Source: Pimelobacter simplex | GTDB taxonomy: Bacteria > Actinomycetota > Actinomycetes > Propionibacteriales > Nocardioidaceae | Direction of reading: 5' to 3' | Assembly (NCBI GenBank): GCA_016803235.1 | Contig: JADCLI010000009.1 | Location: 1 to 64,000 of the forward strand | Length of the DNA stretch: 64,000 nt | In this document: in pieces, positions 43,159 to 54,360 of the stretch | Layout of the letters: each line of letters starts with the position of its first letter | Position numbering within the stretch: the stretch's first letter is position 1 | Program-made: the position numbers and the translations under genes | The notes under the pieces: model-generated | The model's input: the letters and a program-made list of their open reading frames with translations, nothing else | The model's database searches: none | Told to the model about the DNA's origin: nothing

Positions 43159-44150
43159 TGCGGGTCGCCGACCTGCTCGACGGCCTGCGTGCCGGGCACC
43201 GCGCCACGATGGCGCGGGCCATCACGCTCGTCGAGTCGACCGCGCCCCGCCACCGCGAGACCGCCCGCGAGCTGCTGCTGGCACTCGCCGGGGAGGCGAC
43301 GACCCGGACGCCCGCCGTCCGGGTCGGCATCTCCGGCGTGCCCGGCGTCGGCAAGTCGACCTTCATCGAGTCGCTCGGCGGCCTGCTCACGGCCGCCGGG
43401 CACAAGGTCGGGGTGCTCGCCGTCGACCCGTCGTCGGTGCGCACCGGGGGCTCGGTCCTCGGCGACAAGACCCGGATGTCCACGCTCTCGGCCCACCCGA
43501 ACGCCTTCATCCGGCCCTCGCCGTCCGCCGGCACGCTCGGTGGCGTCGCCCGCGCGACCACCCAGGCGATGGCGGTCCTCGAGGCCGCCGGGTACGACGT
43601 CGTGCTGGTCGAGACCGTCGGTGTCGGCCAGTCCGAGGTGACCGTGGCCGGCATGGTCGACACCTTCCTGTTCCTCACCCTGGCCCGCACCGGCGACCAG
43701 CTGCAGGGCATCAAGAAGGGCATCCTCGAGATCGCCGACGTGATCGCGGTCAACAAGGCCGACCCCGACGACCCGGCCCGCGAGCAGGAGGCGCGTGTCG
43801 CCGCCCGCGACCTCGCCGGCGCGCTGCGCCTGGTGCGGGGCCACGCCGAGTGGGCGCCGCCCGTCGTCACCTGCTCCGGTCTCACCGGCGCCCGGGTCGA
43901 CGAGGTGTGGGCCCAGGTGCTGATGCACCGCGACCACCTCGGCGCCGACGGCCTGGCCCACAAGCGGGCCGAGCAGCAGCTCGACTTCACCTGGGCGCTG
44001 GTCCGCGACGAGCTCGACCAGCGGCTGCGGCACAGCGCCGGCGTCAAGGCGGTCCGGGCCGACGTACGCGCGGCGCTGCTGGCCGGCGAGCTCACCGCGC
44101 CCCTGGCGGCCGACCGGCTGCTGGAGGCGTACGACAGCGACGAGTGGTGA
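43158..44150 (+). CDS. meaB: MeaB/ArgK-type GTPase, methylmalonyl-CoA mutase chaperone
   Basis: MeaB protects and loads methylmalonyl-CoA mutase with cobalamin, using GTP. The 330 residues carry the P-loop GVPGVGKST at 60-68, the Mg-binding VDPSSVRTGGSVLGDKTRM region, ETVGVGQSE and the NKAD guanine motif. It is translationally coupled to mutB (TGATG), which supports the pairing with this mutase. Confidence 0.96.
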   Translation: MRVADLLDGLRAGHRATMARAITLVESTAPRHRETARELLLALAGEATTRTPAVRVGISGVPGVGKSTFIESLGGLLTAAGHKVGVLAVDPSSVRTGGSVLGDKTRMSTLSAHPNAFIRPSPSAGTLGGVARATTQAMAVLEAAGYDVVLVETVGVGQSEVTVAGMVDTFLFLTLARTGDQLQGIKKGILEIADVIAVNKADPDDPAREQEARVAARDLAGALRLVRGHAEWAPPVVTCSGLTGARVDEVWAQVLMHRDHLGADGLAHKRAEQQLDFTWALVRDELDQRLRHSAGVKAVRADVRAALLAGELTAPLAADRLLEAYDSDEW

Positions 44151-44222
44151 TCCGGCGTTTCGTCCGAGCCGCAGCGGGCATCGGTCAGGCGTCGGCGAAC
44201 CGAACGGATCCAGGAGTGCGGC

Positions 44223-45650
44223 GTGCAGGTTGACGGTGGTGGCGGCGGGAGCTCGGTCGGGGCCTACAGCAGCCTGATCGCGGCGGCAGCGGCGAAGAAC
44301 GAGCTGCTCCACCTCGGCTGGGACTCCACCGGCGACTACAGCGCCAAGCGCGAGGTCGAGACCCACGGCAGCCCGTCGGACCCGGTCGACTACCACGTCC
44401 GGATCGACGTCGACACCTACTCCGGCGACGTCACGATCCTGGCCGAGGGGCCCGGCGCCGAGTACGCCCGCGACCATTGGGTCGAGCAGGCGACCGACGC
44501 CGTCGAGAAGTGGGGGCCGAAGATCGACGGCCTGTTCACCCGGTGGAAGGACCTTCCCAGCCGCTACAGCACGTCCGAGGGCCTGCTCGACTGGGCGGTG
44601 CGCGAGCTCAACATCGACCCCGACAACCTCACCGGCACGTCGGACTCCGCCGGCGGTGTCAACACCCGCCTGGCCGGCGACCTCGAGCGGCTCCAGACCC
44701 GCACCAGCCAGCTCCAGGGGCAGTACGCCACGACCTTCGCCGACTACTACATCAACCAGCTGCCCACGACCTTCCAGGCCCAGTGCCTGCTCGTCTCGGC
44801 ACTGTCGGTGTCCTGTCGCGCCCAGAGCGAGGTGTGGGGCCGGACCGCGACCGACCTCGCGACCTTCGAGTACGACGCCCTCCAGGCGATGAAGGACTCC
44901 GGGCCCGAGGGCGGGCCCAACACGGGCCTGGTGCTGGCGCTGACCGTCGTCGCCGCGTTCGGCACGGCGCTGGCAGCCGTACCCTCGCTGGGAGGCTCGG
45001 TGGCACTGTTCGGCGCGATCAGCGGCGCGGCCGCGATCGGTGCCGGCGTCGAGGCGGCCCAGACCGCGGACAGGTCCTTCGAGGACCTGCCCCTGGGGGC
45101 CGGGCACCCCGACCAGGTCTTCACGAACATGGAGGACGCGCTCACCGCGCTGGACGCCCAGATCGAGAAGCAGGAGACCGGCATCCAGCAGCTCCTGGTC
45201 GCCGCCCAGACGTTCGCCGACAGCGGCGACTGCGAGCTGACCCGGCCGAGTCTCAACACGGCCCCGGCCGGGGAGGTCTTCAGCCAGGTCAGCGTCGACC
45301 CCGACACGATCGCGAAGATCACCGAGCTCTGGCTGCCCTCGATCGCCGCCGACCTGCGCGAGGCGGAGAGCCGGCTCACCGTCACGTCGGCCGACGGCTT
45401 CCACCGGGCCACCGACGTCGGTCTCGCGCCCAACGGGGCCTGGGCCGAGTTCAGCTCCCTCCAGGGCCGCGCCTCCACCCTGCTCACCACCTTGTCGACC
45501 GACCTCGAGGACGCCGGCGCCAAGCTCGAGGAGGCGGCCCTGCAGATCGGGATGGCCGACGAGGGGATCAACGCCCGTTACCGGGGGATCGAGCAGCAGG
45601 TCGAGAACCGCAACCTCAACGACCCCGACCAGGTCGTGCCGCTCCTGTGA
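44223..45650 (+). CDS. Large helical protein of unknown function, module copy B (T7SS substrate-like)
   Basis: The 475 residues have no signal peptide. A Gly-rich start is followed by a beta-like segment (YHVRIDVDTYSGDVTILAEG), then helical regions. A hydrophobic Ala/Gly-rich stretch lies at about 237-280. The C-terminal 65 residues (LAPNGAWAEFSSLQGRASTL, then MADEGINARYRGIE) resemble EspC/WXG100-like type VII secretion substrates and contain a YxxxE motif. The GTG start has AGGAG seven bases upstream. The lipoprotein partner overlaps its stop. It corresponds to the gene at 35128. Confidence 0.82.
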   Translation: MQVDGGGGGSSVGAYSSLIAAAAAKNELLHLGWDSTGDYSAKREVETHGSPSDPVDYHVRIDVDTYSGDVTILAEGPGAEYARDHWVEQATDAVEKWGPKIDGLFTRWKDLPSRYSTSEGLLDWAVRELNIDPDNLTGTSDSAGGVNTRLAGDLERLQTRTSQLQGQYATTFADYYINQLPTTFQAQCLLVSALSVSCRAQSEVWGRTATDLATFEYDALQAMKDSGPEGGPNTGLVLALTVVAAFGTALAAVPSLGGSVALFGAISGAAAIGAGVEAAQTADRSFEDLPLGAGHPDQVFTNMEDALTALDAQIEKQETGIQQLLVAAQTFADSGDCELTRPSLNTAPAGEVFSQVSVDPDTIAKITELWLPSIAADLREAESRLTVTSADGFHRATDVGLAPNGAWAEFSSLQGRASTLLTTLSTDLEDAGAKLEEAALQIGMADEGINARYRGIEQQVENRNLNDPDQVVPLL

Positions 45651-46594
45651 GGCGCGTCCGGGCGGTCGCAGCCGTGGTCGCGCTCCTCGCCCCGCTGGCC
45701 TCCGCATGCTCCAGCGAGACCCACGACGGCCTGGTCCCCGACGCGCGGCCGGCCGACGTCGACGGCACGCAGCTGTGGGTGCAGCTGCCCACCGGGCGGG
45801 TCACGGTCACTGTCGGCGCTCCCGTCTCCACCATCCCCGCGGCCGAGGTCGGCGGTGGCCAGGCCATCGACGCCGGCGGCGGCCGGGAGTTCCTGCCCGT
45901 CGCGGTGGCCTACGACGACCTGGTCGGCGTGCCCCACGACGCCCCGCAGGCCGACACGGACCCCACCGAGCTCACCCGGCTCGACCTCCACGTCGGCGAG
46001 CGCACCCACCGGGTGCCGTTCGCCGAGGGCGGCCGGACGTCCTACCTCGAGGTCGCGAAGGGTGCGAGCGACGACCTCCGCCTCGACGTCGCCTTCGACG
46101 GCGTCGCGCAGAGCGTCGACGCCGCGGGACAGCGGGTGACCGGCGTGGCCGCGGGCCTGTACGACGCCAGCACCCGCACCGCGCTGGAGTCGTGTGGTGA
46201 GCAGGTCGAGCGCACGTGCCGCTACAACCTGTGGGAGTACCCCTACGTCGAGGGTCTGGGCTGGGCGTCCCAGCGGCAGCCGGACGCCACGTGGGTCGTG
46301 GCGACGGCGCAGACCTGGCTGCGCGCGGATCAGGTGCGCGTCGACGGCGAGGCGTGCCGGCCCGCGGCGATGGGTGGCTCGATCGCGGTCCGGGTCGACG
46401 CAGGGACGCCGACCGAGGAGCTCTCGGTCGCACCGAACCGCCGCGCGGGCGGGCACGGACTCGGCGCCAGGGCGGCCTTCCTGCTCGCGCCGGCGGACCA
46501 CCACACCCTCGAGGTCGCCAGCACGTGGGGCTGCCGCCTCGGCGACCGCAGCGCCGACCGCGAGTTCGTGGACCGGGTGAGCGCTCCGTCCTGA
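45647..46594 (+). CDS. Putative lipoprotein, module copy B partner
   Basis: The 315-residue protein starts with a short basic and hydrophobic signal ending LASAC, a slightly atypical lipobox with Cys at about 21. The mature part is paralogous to the membrane-anchored protein at 36699, with the same ordered motifs (VQLPTGRV, DDLRLDVAF, LGWA). It is shorter and lacks the Asp/Thr-rich end. The GTG overlaps the stop of the helical protein (GTGA), so the two are made together. Function unknown. Confidence 0.82.
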   Translation: MRRVRAVAAVVALLAPLASACSSETHDGLVPDARPADVDGTQLWVQLPTGRVTVTVGAPVSTIPAAEVGGGQAIDAGGGREFLPVAVAYDDLVGVPHDAPQADTDPTELTRLDLHVGERTHRVPFAEGGRTSYLEVAKGASDDLRLDVAFDGVAQSVDAAGQRVTGVAAGLYDASTRTALESCGEQVERTCRYNLWEYPYVEGLGWASQRQPDATWVVATAQTWLRADQVRVDGEACRPAAMGGSIAVRVDAGTPTEELSVAPNRRAGGHGLGARAAFLLAPADHHTLEVASTWGCRLGDRSADREFVDRVSAPS

Positions 46595-46600
46595 CAGGCA

Positions 46601-46606
46601 TAGGCT
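46601..46606 (+). promoter_or_regulatory. -10 element of the M20 amidohydrolase gene (leaderless)
   Basis: TAGGCT ends six bases before the GTG at 46613; there is no ribosome site. Confidence 0.5.
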
Positions 46607-46612
46607 GGTGGC

Positions 46613-47794
46613 GTGGATGCAGCACTGGCCCTGGTCGACTCCGTCGTCGCGAAGTACGACGACGAGCTGGTCGAGCTGCGCCGTGACCTCCACCGGCACC
46701 CCGAGGTGTCGTGGCAGGAGCAGCGCACGTCCGACCGGGTCGTCGAGCAGCTCGAGCGGTCCGGGTGGCGGATCAGCCGGATGCCGCGCAGCGGCGTCGT
46801 CGCGGACCTCGGGGAGAGCGGCACGACCATCGGGCTCCGGGCCGACCTCGACGCGCTGCCCGTCGCCGACCTGACCACCGACCCGTGGGCCAGCTCCGTC
46901 CCGGGCGTCGCCCACGCCTGCGGCCACGACGTCCACACCAGCGCCCTCGTCGGCGCCGGGCACGCGCTCGCCGAGCTGCACGCGCAGGGCCTGCTCCGCG
47001 GCCGCGTGCGCCTGCTGTTCCAGCCGGCCGAGGAGGTCATGCCCGGCGGTGCCCGGCACCTGATCAACCACGGCGCGATCGAGGGCGTCGACCGGATCTT
47101 CGCCCTCCACTGCGACCCGTCGGTCGACGTCGGCGCGGTCGGCCTGCGGTCTGGCCCGATCACGAGCGCGGCCGACCGGATCGACGTACGCCTCGAGGGC
47201 AACGGCGGGCACACCTCGCGCCCGCACCTCACGGGCGACCTGACCTTCGCGCTCGCCAAGATCACCAGCGAGCTGCCGGCCGTGCTCAGCCGCCGGATGG
47301 ACCCGCGCGCCGGCGTGAGCGTCGTGTGGGGCATGCTCCGCGCCGGCTCCGCCGCCAACGTCATCCCCGACCACGGCATCGCCAGCGGCACGGTCCGGAT
47401 CCTCGACGCCGAGGCGTGGGCCGCGTGCGAGGCCGTGGTCCGCGAGGCGGTGCTCGACATCGTGCGGCCCTACGGCGTCACCGCGGTCGTCGACTACCTC
47501 CAGGGCGTCCCGCCGGTCGTCAACGACCGCGCGAGCGTGGCGATGGTCGCCGCCGCCGCCGACGACCTGCTCGGCCTGCACCACCGCACCGAGGTGGAGC
47601 AGAGCCTCGGCGGCGAGGACTTCGGCTGGTACCTCGAGCAGGTCCCCGGCGCGATGTTCCGCCTCGGCACGCGCAGCCCCGGCGGTCCGACCTTCGACCT
47701 CCACCAGGGCGACTTCGAGGTCGACGAGGCAGCGATCGGGTACGGCGCCCGGATGCTCGCCGGCGTCGCCGTCAACGCGCTCGCCCAGGCCTGA
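46613..47794 (+). CDS. M20-family amidohydrolase (aminoacylase/hippurate hydrolase-like)
   Basis: This 393-residue zinc-type hydrolase has the M20D motifs: LRRDLHRHPEVSWQE near 22-36, RADLDALPV near 76, HACGHDVHTSALVGA with Cys103 and His105, LLFQPAEEVMPGGA, and GGEDFGWYL near the C-terminus. The middle domain serves for dimerisation. Related enzymes cleave N-acyl amino acids or amino acid conjugates; the exact substrate is unknown. It has its own leaderless-type promoter. Confidence 0.93.
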   Translation: MDAALALVDSVVAKYDDELVELRRDLHRHPEVSWQEQRTSDRVVEQLERSGWRISRMPRSGVVADLGESGTTIGLRADLDALPVADLTTDPWASSVPGVAHACGHDVHTSALVGAGHALAELHAQGLLRGRVRLLFQPAEEVMPGGARHLINHGAIEGVDRIFALHCDPSVDVGAVGLRSGPITSAADRIDVRLEGNGGHTSRPHLTGDLTFALAKITSELPAVLSRRMDPRAGVSVVWGMLRAGSAANVIPDHGIASGTVRILDAEAWAACEAVVREAVLDIVRPYGVTAVVDYLQGVPPVVNDRASVAMVAAAADDLLGLHHRTEVEQSLGGEDFGWYLEQVPGAMFRLGTRSPGGPTFDLHQGDFEVDEAAIGYGARMLAGVAVNALAQA

Positions 47795-47855
47795 CGGCCC
47801 AGGTCGGCGCACCCACGCGGGTTTCGGTCCCGCGGCTGTTGGCAAGGGTGCACCC

Positions 47856-48473
47856 ATGTCTCGGAACACGCGTGCCCTGCGCACCTCTGCTGCCCTCGCC
47901 ACCGCCGCCGTCGCCCTGGCGGGCGCCACGGTCACCAGCCTCCCGGCCCCGGCCCACGCCGCGGTCACCCTCGACTGCACCGGCGGCCCGATCACGATCG
48001 ACGACAGCACCGAGGACTACACGCTCACCGGCGCCTGCTCGGCCGTGATCCTCAACGGCAGCAACCTCACCGTCTCGCTGGCCAGCGCCACCACGGTGAT
48101 GGTCACCGGCGCCAACGTCGACGTCGTCGCGACCGGCGCCCTCGGCCCCGTGGTCGTCACCGGCTCCAACAGCTCGGTCACCGCCACGGCCGCGCCCACC
48201 GCCCGGGTCGAGGCCAGCAACGTCGACCTGCGGATCCCCGCCCTGGACCGCGCCGTCCTGATCGGCTCCAACAACAAGCTGGTCGCCGACCAGGGCGCGA
48301 AGGCCAAGGTCAAGGGCGCCAACAACCGGGTGAAGTACCGCGCGCTCGGCAAGGTCGTCGTCCGCGGCGCCAACAACACCGTCAAGGTGCGGACCGGGAA
48401 GACGAAGGTCCGGGTCAAGGGTGCCAACAACGTGGTGCGGGTTCACCGCCGCGCTGACGCCCCGCGCCGCTAG
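47856..48473 (+). CDS. Secreted DUF3060 protein with NN repeats
   Basis: The 205-residue protein has a signal peptide ending AHA-A near residue 35. The mature part is a run of short beta segments with repeated Gly-x-Asn-Asn or Gly-Ser-Asn turns (GSNNKLV, GANNRVK, GANNTVK, GANNVVR), a pattern of a right-handed beta-solenoid. It matches DUF3060, of unknown function. AAGG lies about nine bases before the ATG. Its stop codon overlaps the stop of the convergent permease gene, with no terminator between them. Confidence 0.83.
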   Translation: MSRNTRALRTSAALATAAVALAGATVTSLPAPAHAAVTLDCTGGPITIDDSTEDYTLTGACSAVILNGSNLTVSLASATTVMVTGANVDVVATGALGPVVVTGSNSSVTATAAPTARVEASNVDLRIPALDRAVLIGSNNKLVADQGAKAKVKGANNRVKYRALGKVVVRGANNTVKVRTGKTKVRVKGANNVVRVHRRADAPRR

Positions 48474-49758
48474 CCCTTGCGGTACGGCACCCCGTCGGCG
48501 GCGGGGGCGCGGGACGCGCCGACCAGGCCGGCGACGGCGATGATGGTGACGACGTAGGGCAACATCAGCATGAACTGGCTGGGCACGGGGGAGCCGAGCA
48601 CCGACAGCACGCCGGACAGGTTCGTCGCGAAGCCGAAGAGCAGGGCGGCGAGGGTGGCGCGGACGGGGTCCCAGCGGCCGAAGATGACGGCGGCGAGCGC
48701 GATGTAGCCCGCGCCGTCGGTCATCTCCTCACCGAACTGCGGCACCGAGACCAGGGTGTACGTCGCGCCGCCGGCGCCGGCGATCAGGCCCGCGATGAGC
48801 AGCGTGGTGTAGCGGGTCCGGTTGACCTTGATGCCGACGGTGTCCGCGGCCTTGGGGTGCTCGCCGACCGCGCGGACCCGCAGGCCCCACTTGGTGCGGT
48901 AGAGCGCCCACGCGACGATCACGACGGCGGCGTACATCAGGTAGACGAGGATCGTCTGCCGGAACAGCACCGGGCCGATGACCGGGATCTCGCCGAGGAC
49001 GGGGATCGGGATCCGCTCGAAGTGATCGGGGGCGTTGAGCTCCTGCGGGTTCTCCGCGAGGACCTGGCCGAACAGGAAGCTGGTCAGGCCGATCACCAGC
49101 ACGTTGAGGACCACGCCGACGATGACCTGGTCGACGAAGTAGGTGATCGCGAAGAAGCCGAGGACCAGGGCGACCAGGGCGCCGGCGAGCATCGCGGCGA
49201 CCAGGCCGCCCCACGGGGAGCCGACGACCGTGCCGAAGATGGCGGCGGCGAAGGCGCCGAACAGCAGCTGGCCGTCGATCGCGATGTTGACCACGCCCGC
49301 GCGCTCGCCGAGGACGCCGCCGAGCGCGCCGAAGACCAGCGGGACGGCGAGGGCGATCGAGCCGCCGAGCAGGCCGACGACGGGCACCGTCCGGCCGGCC
49401 GCGGCCCAGGCGAGGAAGCCGACCATGGCGACGACGGCGAAGATCGCGATCAGCCACAGCGGGGTACGACGCCCGCGGCTCACGAGCAGCGCGGACGCCG
49501 CGGTGCCGAGGGCGAGCAGGACCACGACCGTCGCGACCGTCGCGGTCGACGGGACCGTGACCGCGGGCAGGTCGAAGAAGTCGGTGTCGGCCGCGAGCCG
49601 GAAGGTGGTCTTGCCGGCGCGGGCCTTGAACGCGATGAGGAGCGCGACGAGCATCGTCACGACGCCGAGCAGGATCGGCGCCTTGAGCGCGGTCCGCAGG
49701 GGCACGGCGGCGGGCTCGGCCGACTCGTCGATCGGGACCGGGACCTTGGCGGTGGTGC

Positions 49759-49762
<4 letters not shown>
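48470..49762 (-). CDS. ABC transporter permease, nucleoside (BMP-type) importer
   Basis: The 430-residue integral membrane protein of the BPD_transp_2 family contains GGVLGERAGVVNIAIDGQLL, typical of this importer class (as in YufQ/NupQ), and VGIKVNRTRYTTLLIAG. An extra N-terminal part of about 130 residues with more spans precedes the core. The GTG overlaps the stop of the other permease (GTGA). It works with the second permease, the ATPase and the BMP lipoprotein. Confidence 0.93.
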
Positions 49763-50978
<1,216 letters not shown>

Positions 50979-50982
<4 letters not shown>

Positions 50983-52493
50983 GCAGCCGTCCCTTCGGGG
51001 CGCTCGCCGGCCATCATCAGGCCGAGGGTCTCGCGGGGGGTGTCCGCCGGGACGATGCCGACCACCTGCCCGCGGTACAGGACCATGATCCGGTCCGAGA
51101 GGGCGACGATCTCGTCCAGCTCGGTGGACACCAGCAGCACGGGTACGCCGGCGTCGCGGGTCGCGACGACCTGCTTGTGGATGAACTCGATCGAGCCGAC
51201 GTCGACGCCGCGGGTCGGCTGGGCGGCGACGAGCAGGCTGAGGTCGCGGGAGAGCTCGCGGGCGACCACGACCTTCTGCTGGTTGCCGCCAGAGAGCTGG
51301 CTGGCCTTCGCCTGGATGCCGGAGGCGCGGACGTCGTACTCGACCAGCTTGGTCTGGGCGAACTCCTCGAGGTAGCCGTTGCGAATGGTGCCGGCGGACA
51401 CGAAGGGCTTGCCGTGGCTGCGGTTGAGCATCAGGTTCTCGGCGATCGTGAATCCGCCGACGAGGCCGTCGACCTGCCGGTCCTCGGGGACGAAGCCGAC
51501 GCCGGCGTCGAGCACCTTGCGCACCGACTTGCCGACCAGCTCGTGCTCGCCGAGCCGGATCGAGCCGCGCACGTGGCTCTGCAGGCCCATGATCGCCTCG
51601 GTCAGCTCGGTCTGGCCGTTGCCCTGGACGCCGGCCACGCCGAGCACCTCTCCGCGGGCGATCGAGAAGCTGATCCCGTCGAGGTGGGTGTGGCCGGTGT
51701 CGTCGACGACCCGCAGGTCCTTGACGACGAAGGCCTCGGGCCCGGGCTGGGCGGGCTCCTTGTGCACCGTGAGCTCGACGGGCCGGCCCACCATGAGGGC
51801 GGCGAGCTCGGCGTTGGTCGCGGTGGGGCTGGCCTCGCCGACGACGGCGCCGCGGCGGATGACCGTGATCCGGTCGGCGATGGCGCGGACCTCGCGCAGC
51901 TTGTGGCTGATGAACACGATGGCGGTGCCCGAGGCGCGGAGCTGGCGCATGATCTCCATCAGCTCGTCGGTCTCCTGCGGCGTGAGCACCGCGGTGGGCT
52001 CGTCGAAGACCAGCACGCGGGCGTCGCGGGAGAGGGCCTTGATGATCTCGACGCGCTGCTGGACGCCGACGGGCAGGGTCTCGACCAGGGCGTCGGGGTC
52101 GACGTCGAACCCGAACCGCTGGGAGATCTCCCGGACCCGCTGACGGGCGGCGTCGAGGTCGAGGGTGCCGGCGAACCCGGTCGCCTCGTTGCCGAGCATG
52201 ACGTTCTCGGCGACGGTGAAGACGGGGACCAGCATGAAGTGCTGGTGGACCATGCCGATGCCGGCGGCCATGGCGTCACCGGGGCCAGACATCTTCAGCG
52301 GCGCACCGTCGAGGAGGATCTCGCCCTCGTCGGCCTGGTAGAGGCCGTACAGGACGTTCATCAGCGTCGACTTGCCGGCACCGTTCTCGCCGAGGAGGGC
52401 CAGGATCTCGCCCTCGTTGACGGTCAGGGAGATCCGGTCGTTGGCGACCAGGGGGCCGAAGCGCTTGGTGATGCCCCGGAGTTCGAGCGTCAT
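50979..52493 (-). CDS. ABC transporter ATP-binding protein (two NBDs), nucleoside importer
   Basis: The 504-residue protein has two ATPase domains in tandem, as in sugar and nucleoside importers. The first has Walker A GENGAGKST (35-43) and Walker B VLVFDEPTAVLTP. The second has a modified Walker A (GVAGVQGNGQTEL) and the signature LSGGNQQK. The ATG at 52493 is chosen because AGAGGA lies upstream; a GTG 13 codons earlier is less likely. It is 149 bases after the BMP gene, with a hairpin in between. Confidence 0.94.
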
Positions 52494-52582
52494 GGAGGGA
52501 TCCTCTCGGAGCGGACGGGCAGAAGCCAGCAAATGCGCCGTGACACGATCGCGAACATGCGCGGCGGCACGGCGCTGAAAGC

Positions 52583-52616
52583 GTCCGGGGGAGGTCGTGA
52601 GCGACCTCCCCCGGAC
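52583..52616 (-). terminator. Hairpin between the BMP lipoprotein gene and the ABC genes
   Basis: A perfect 15-base stem (52583-52597 with 52602-52616) has a 4-base loop and is followed on the minus strand by GCTTTC. It probably stops most transcripts after the binding-protein gene and lets some through to the transporter genes. Confidence 0.75.
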
Positions 52617-52642
52617 CCTGCGTCAGCGCAGGTCAGCTGTCA

Positions 52643-53731
52643 TCACTTGTTGAGGTAGGACTCCACCGGGATGCTGCCGTCGATGATGCCCTTCTTGACC
52701 TCGTCGAGCTCGGCCGCGAGCGTCGGGGAGATCTTGGACTCGAAGTTGTGGAACGGCGCGATGCCGACTCCGTCGTTCTCGAGCGTGCCGACGTAGGCCT
52801 CGGGGTCGAACTCGTCGTTGCCCGCCGCGACGACGGCCTCGGTCGTGGAGATCTTCATGTTCTTGAGGATCGAGGTGAACACCAGGTCCTGGGTGGTCGG
52901 GTCGGTCTCGAAGAAGTCCGCGTCGACGCCGACGATGGCGACGTCCTTGCCGGAGTCCTTGATCGCGGTGATCGCGCCCTGGTAGATCGGGCCACCGACC
53001 GGCAGGATCACGTCGGCGTTCTGGTCCAGGATCTGCTTGGCGGCGTTGGTCGCCTTCTCGTTGGCGTCGAAGCCACCGGTGAAGACGCCCTTGTCGTTGC
53101 CCTCCCAGCCGAAGAGCTCGACCTTCTTGCCCTTCTCCTTGGCGTAGTACTCGACGCCCTGCTTGAAGCCGTCCATGAAGATCGTGACGGTCGGGAAGGG
53201 CTGGCCGCCGTAGGTGCCGACGACACCGGTCTTGGTGTAGTCCGCCGCCGCGTAGCCGGCCAGGAACGCCGCCTGCGCGGTGTCGTAGAGGATCGGCTTG
53301 ATGTTCTCGGCGTCCTTGGTGCCGTCGAAGTCGTTGTCGGCCGCGTCGTCGATGAGGATGTACTCGATGTCCGGGTTGGCCTTGGCCGACTCGACGGTCG
53401 CGGCGGAGAGCGCGAAGCCGACGGTGACGATCGCGTCGCAGCCCTGCGCGACGAAGTTCTCCAGTGCCGGGGCGTAGTCGTTCTCGTTCTTGGACTCGAA
53501 TTCCTTGTACTCGCTGCCGAGCTCCTCGGCGGCGTCCTGCACGCCCTCGTAGCTGAGCTGGTTGAACGACTTGTCGTCGAAGCCGCCCGCGTCGGAGAGG
53601 ATGCAGGGGAGGAAGTCGCTCTTCTCCGATGCGTTGTTGTCCTCGTCGGGGGCGTCGCCACAAGCGGCCAGGGCCGCGCTCGCCATGAGCGCCACGGCCG
53701 CGGCGGCCGTCGTCCTCTTCCAGGTCTTCAC
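52643..53731 (-). CDS. BMP-family nucleoside-binding lipoprotein
   Basis: The 362-residue lipoprotein has a signal with lipobox LAAC and Cys24, then a periplasmic-binding fold of the BMP/Med family. DAGGFDDKSFNQLSYEGVQDA near the start and GVDADFFETDP are the family landmarks. It captures purine or other nucleosides for the ABC importer. The GTG start has GGAGGAG four to five bases upstream. It is divergent from cdd. Confidence 0.95.
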   Translation of the reverse strand: MKTWKRTTAAAAVALMASAALAACGDAPDEDNNASEKSDFLPCILSDAGGFDDKSFNQLSYEGVQDAAEELGSEYKEFESKNENDYAPALENFVAQGCDAIVTVGFALSAATVESAKANPDIEYILIDDAADNDFDGTKDAENIKPILYDTAQAAFLAGYAAADYTKTGVVGTYGGQPFPTVTIFMDGFKQGVEYYAKEKGKKVELFGWEGNDKGVFTGGFDANEKATNAAKQILDQNADVILPVGGPIYQGAITAIKDSGKDVAIVGVDADFFETDPTTQDLVFTSILKNMKISTTEAVVAAGNDEFDPEAYVGTLENDGVGIAPFHNFESKISPTLAAELDEVKKGIIDGSIPVESYLNK

Positions 53732-53836
53732 AGATCTCCTCCAGATCGACGCCCGGCTCCGAGCGGCAGGGCAGGGATGTTGGTTCTGGTGCTTCGGTGC
53801 ATCCTCACCCAAGGACCGCGATGCGGGAAGCGCATT

Positions 53837-53877
53837 CGTCGAAACGGTTACCAACTTGGGACATTTCCCGTCGAAAC
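53837..53877. repeat. Direct repeats CGTCGAAAC between the BMP gene and cdd
   Basis: CGTCGAAAC occurs at 53837-53845 and again at 53869-53877, 32 bases (about three helix turns) apart. GGTTACC and GGGACATTTCCC lie between. The spacing suggests a regulator binding both sites to control the divergent nucleoside uptake and breakdown genes. Confidence 0.4.
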
Positions 53878-53917
53878 CTGCCCGTGCGGAAGATCCTCGC
53901 GGCGGCCCGCCATGCCC

Positions 53918-53923
53918 TAGCGT
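53918..53923 (+). promoter_or_regulatory. -10 element of cdd-deoA (leaderless)
   Basis: TAGCGT ends six bases before the GTG at 53930; there is no ribosome site. Confidence 0.5.
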
Positions 53924-53929
53924 GGCAGC

Positions 53930-54360
53930 GTGGTCGACTGGGACAGCCTCACGCAGGCGGCGAACGAGATCGCCGCACGGGCCTACGCGCCGTACTCCGG
54001 CTACCGGGTGGGCGCCGCCGCGCTCGCCGACGACGGGCGCCTGCTGGTCGGCTGCAACGTCGAGAACGCGGCGTACGGCGTCACGCTGTGCGCCGAGTGC
54101 GGGCTCGTGTCGCAGCTGCACGCGACCGGCGGCGGGCGGTTGACCCACTTCGTGTGCGTCGCCCTCGATCCGCGCGGCGCCGGTGACGTGATCATGCCGT
54201 GCGGGCGCTGCCGCCAGCTGCTGTGGGAGAACGGCGGCGCCGCGCTCGAGGTGCTGACACCGCAGGGCGTGCTGGCGATGGACGCGGTGCTGCCGCAGGC
54301 GTTCGGGCCGGCGGACCTGGACCGGGTGGCCGGCGTGGACACGACTGGTACAAACGCCTC

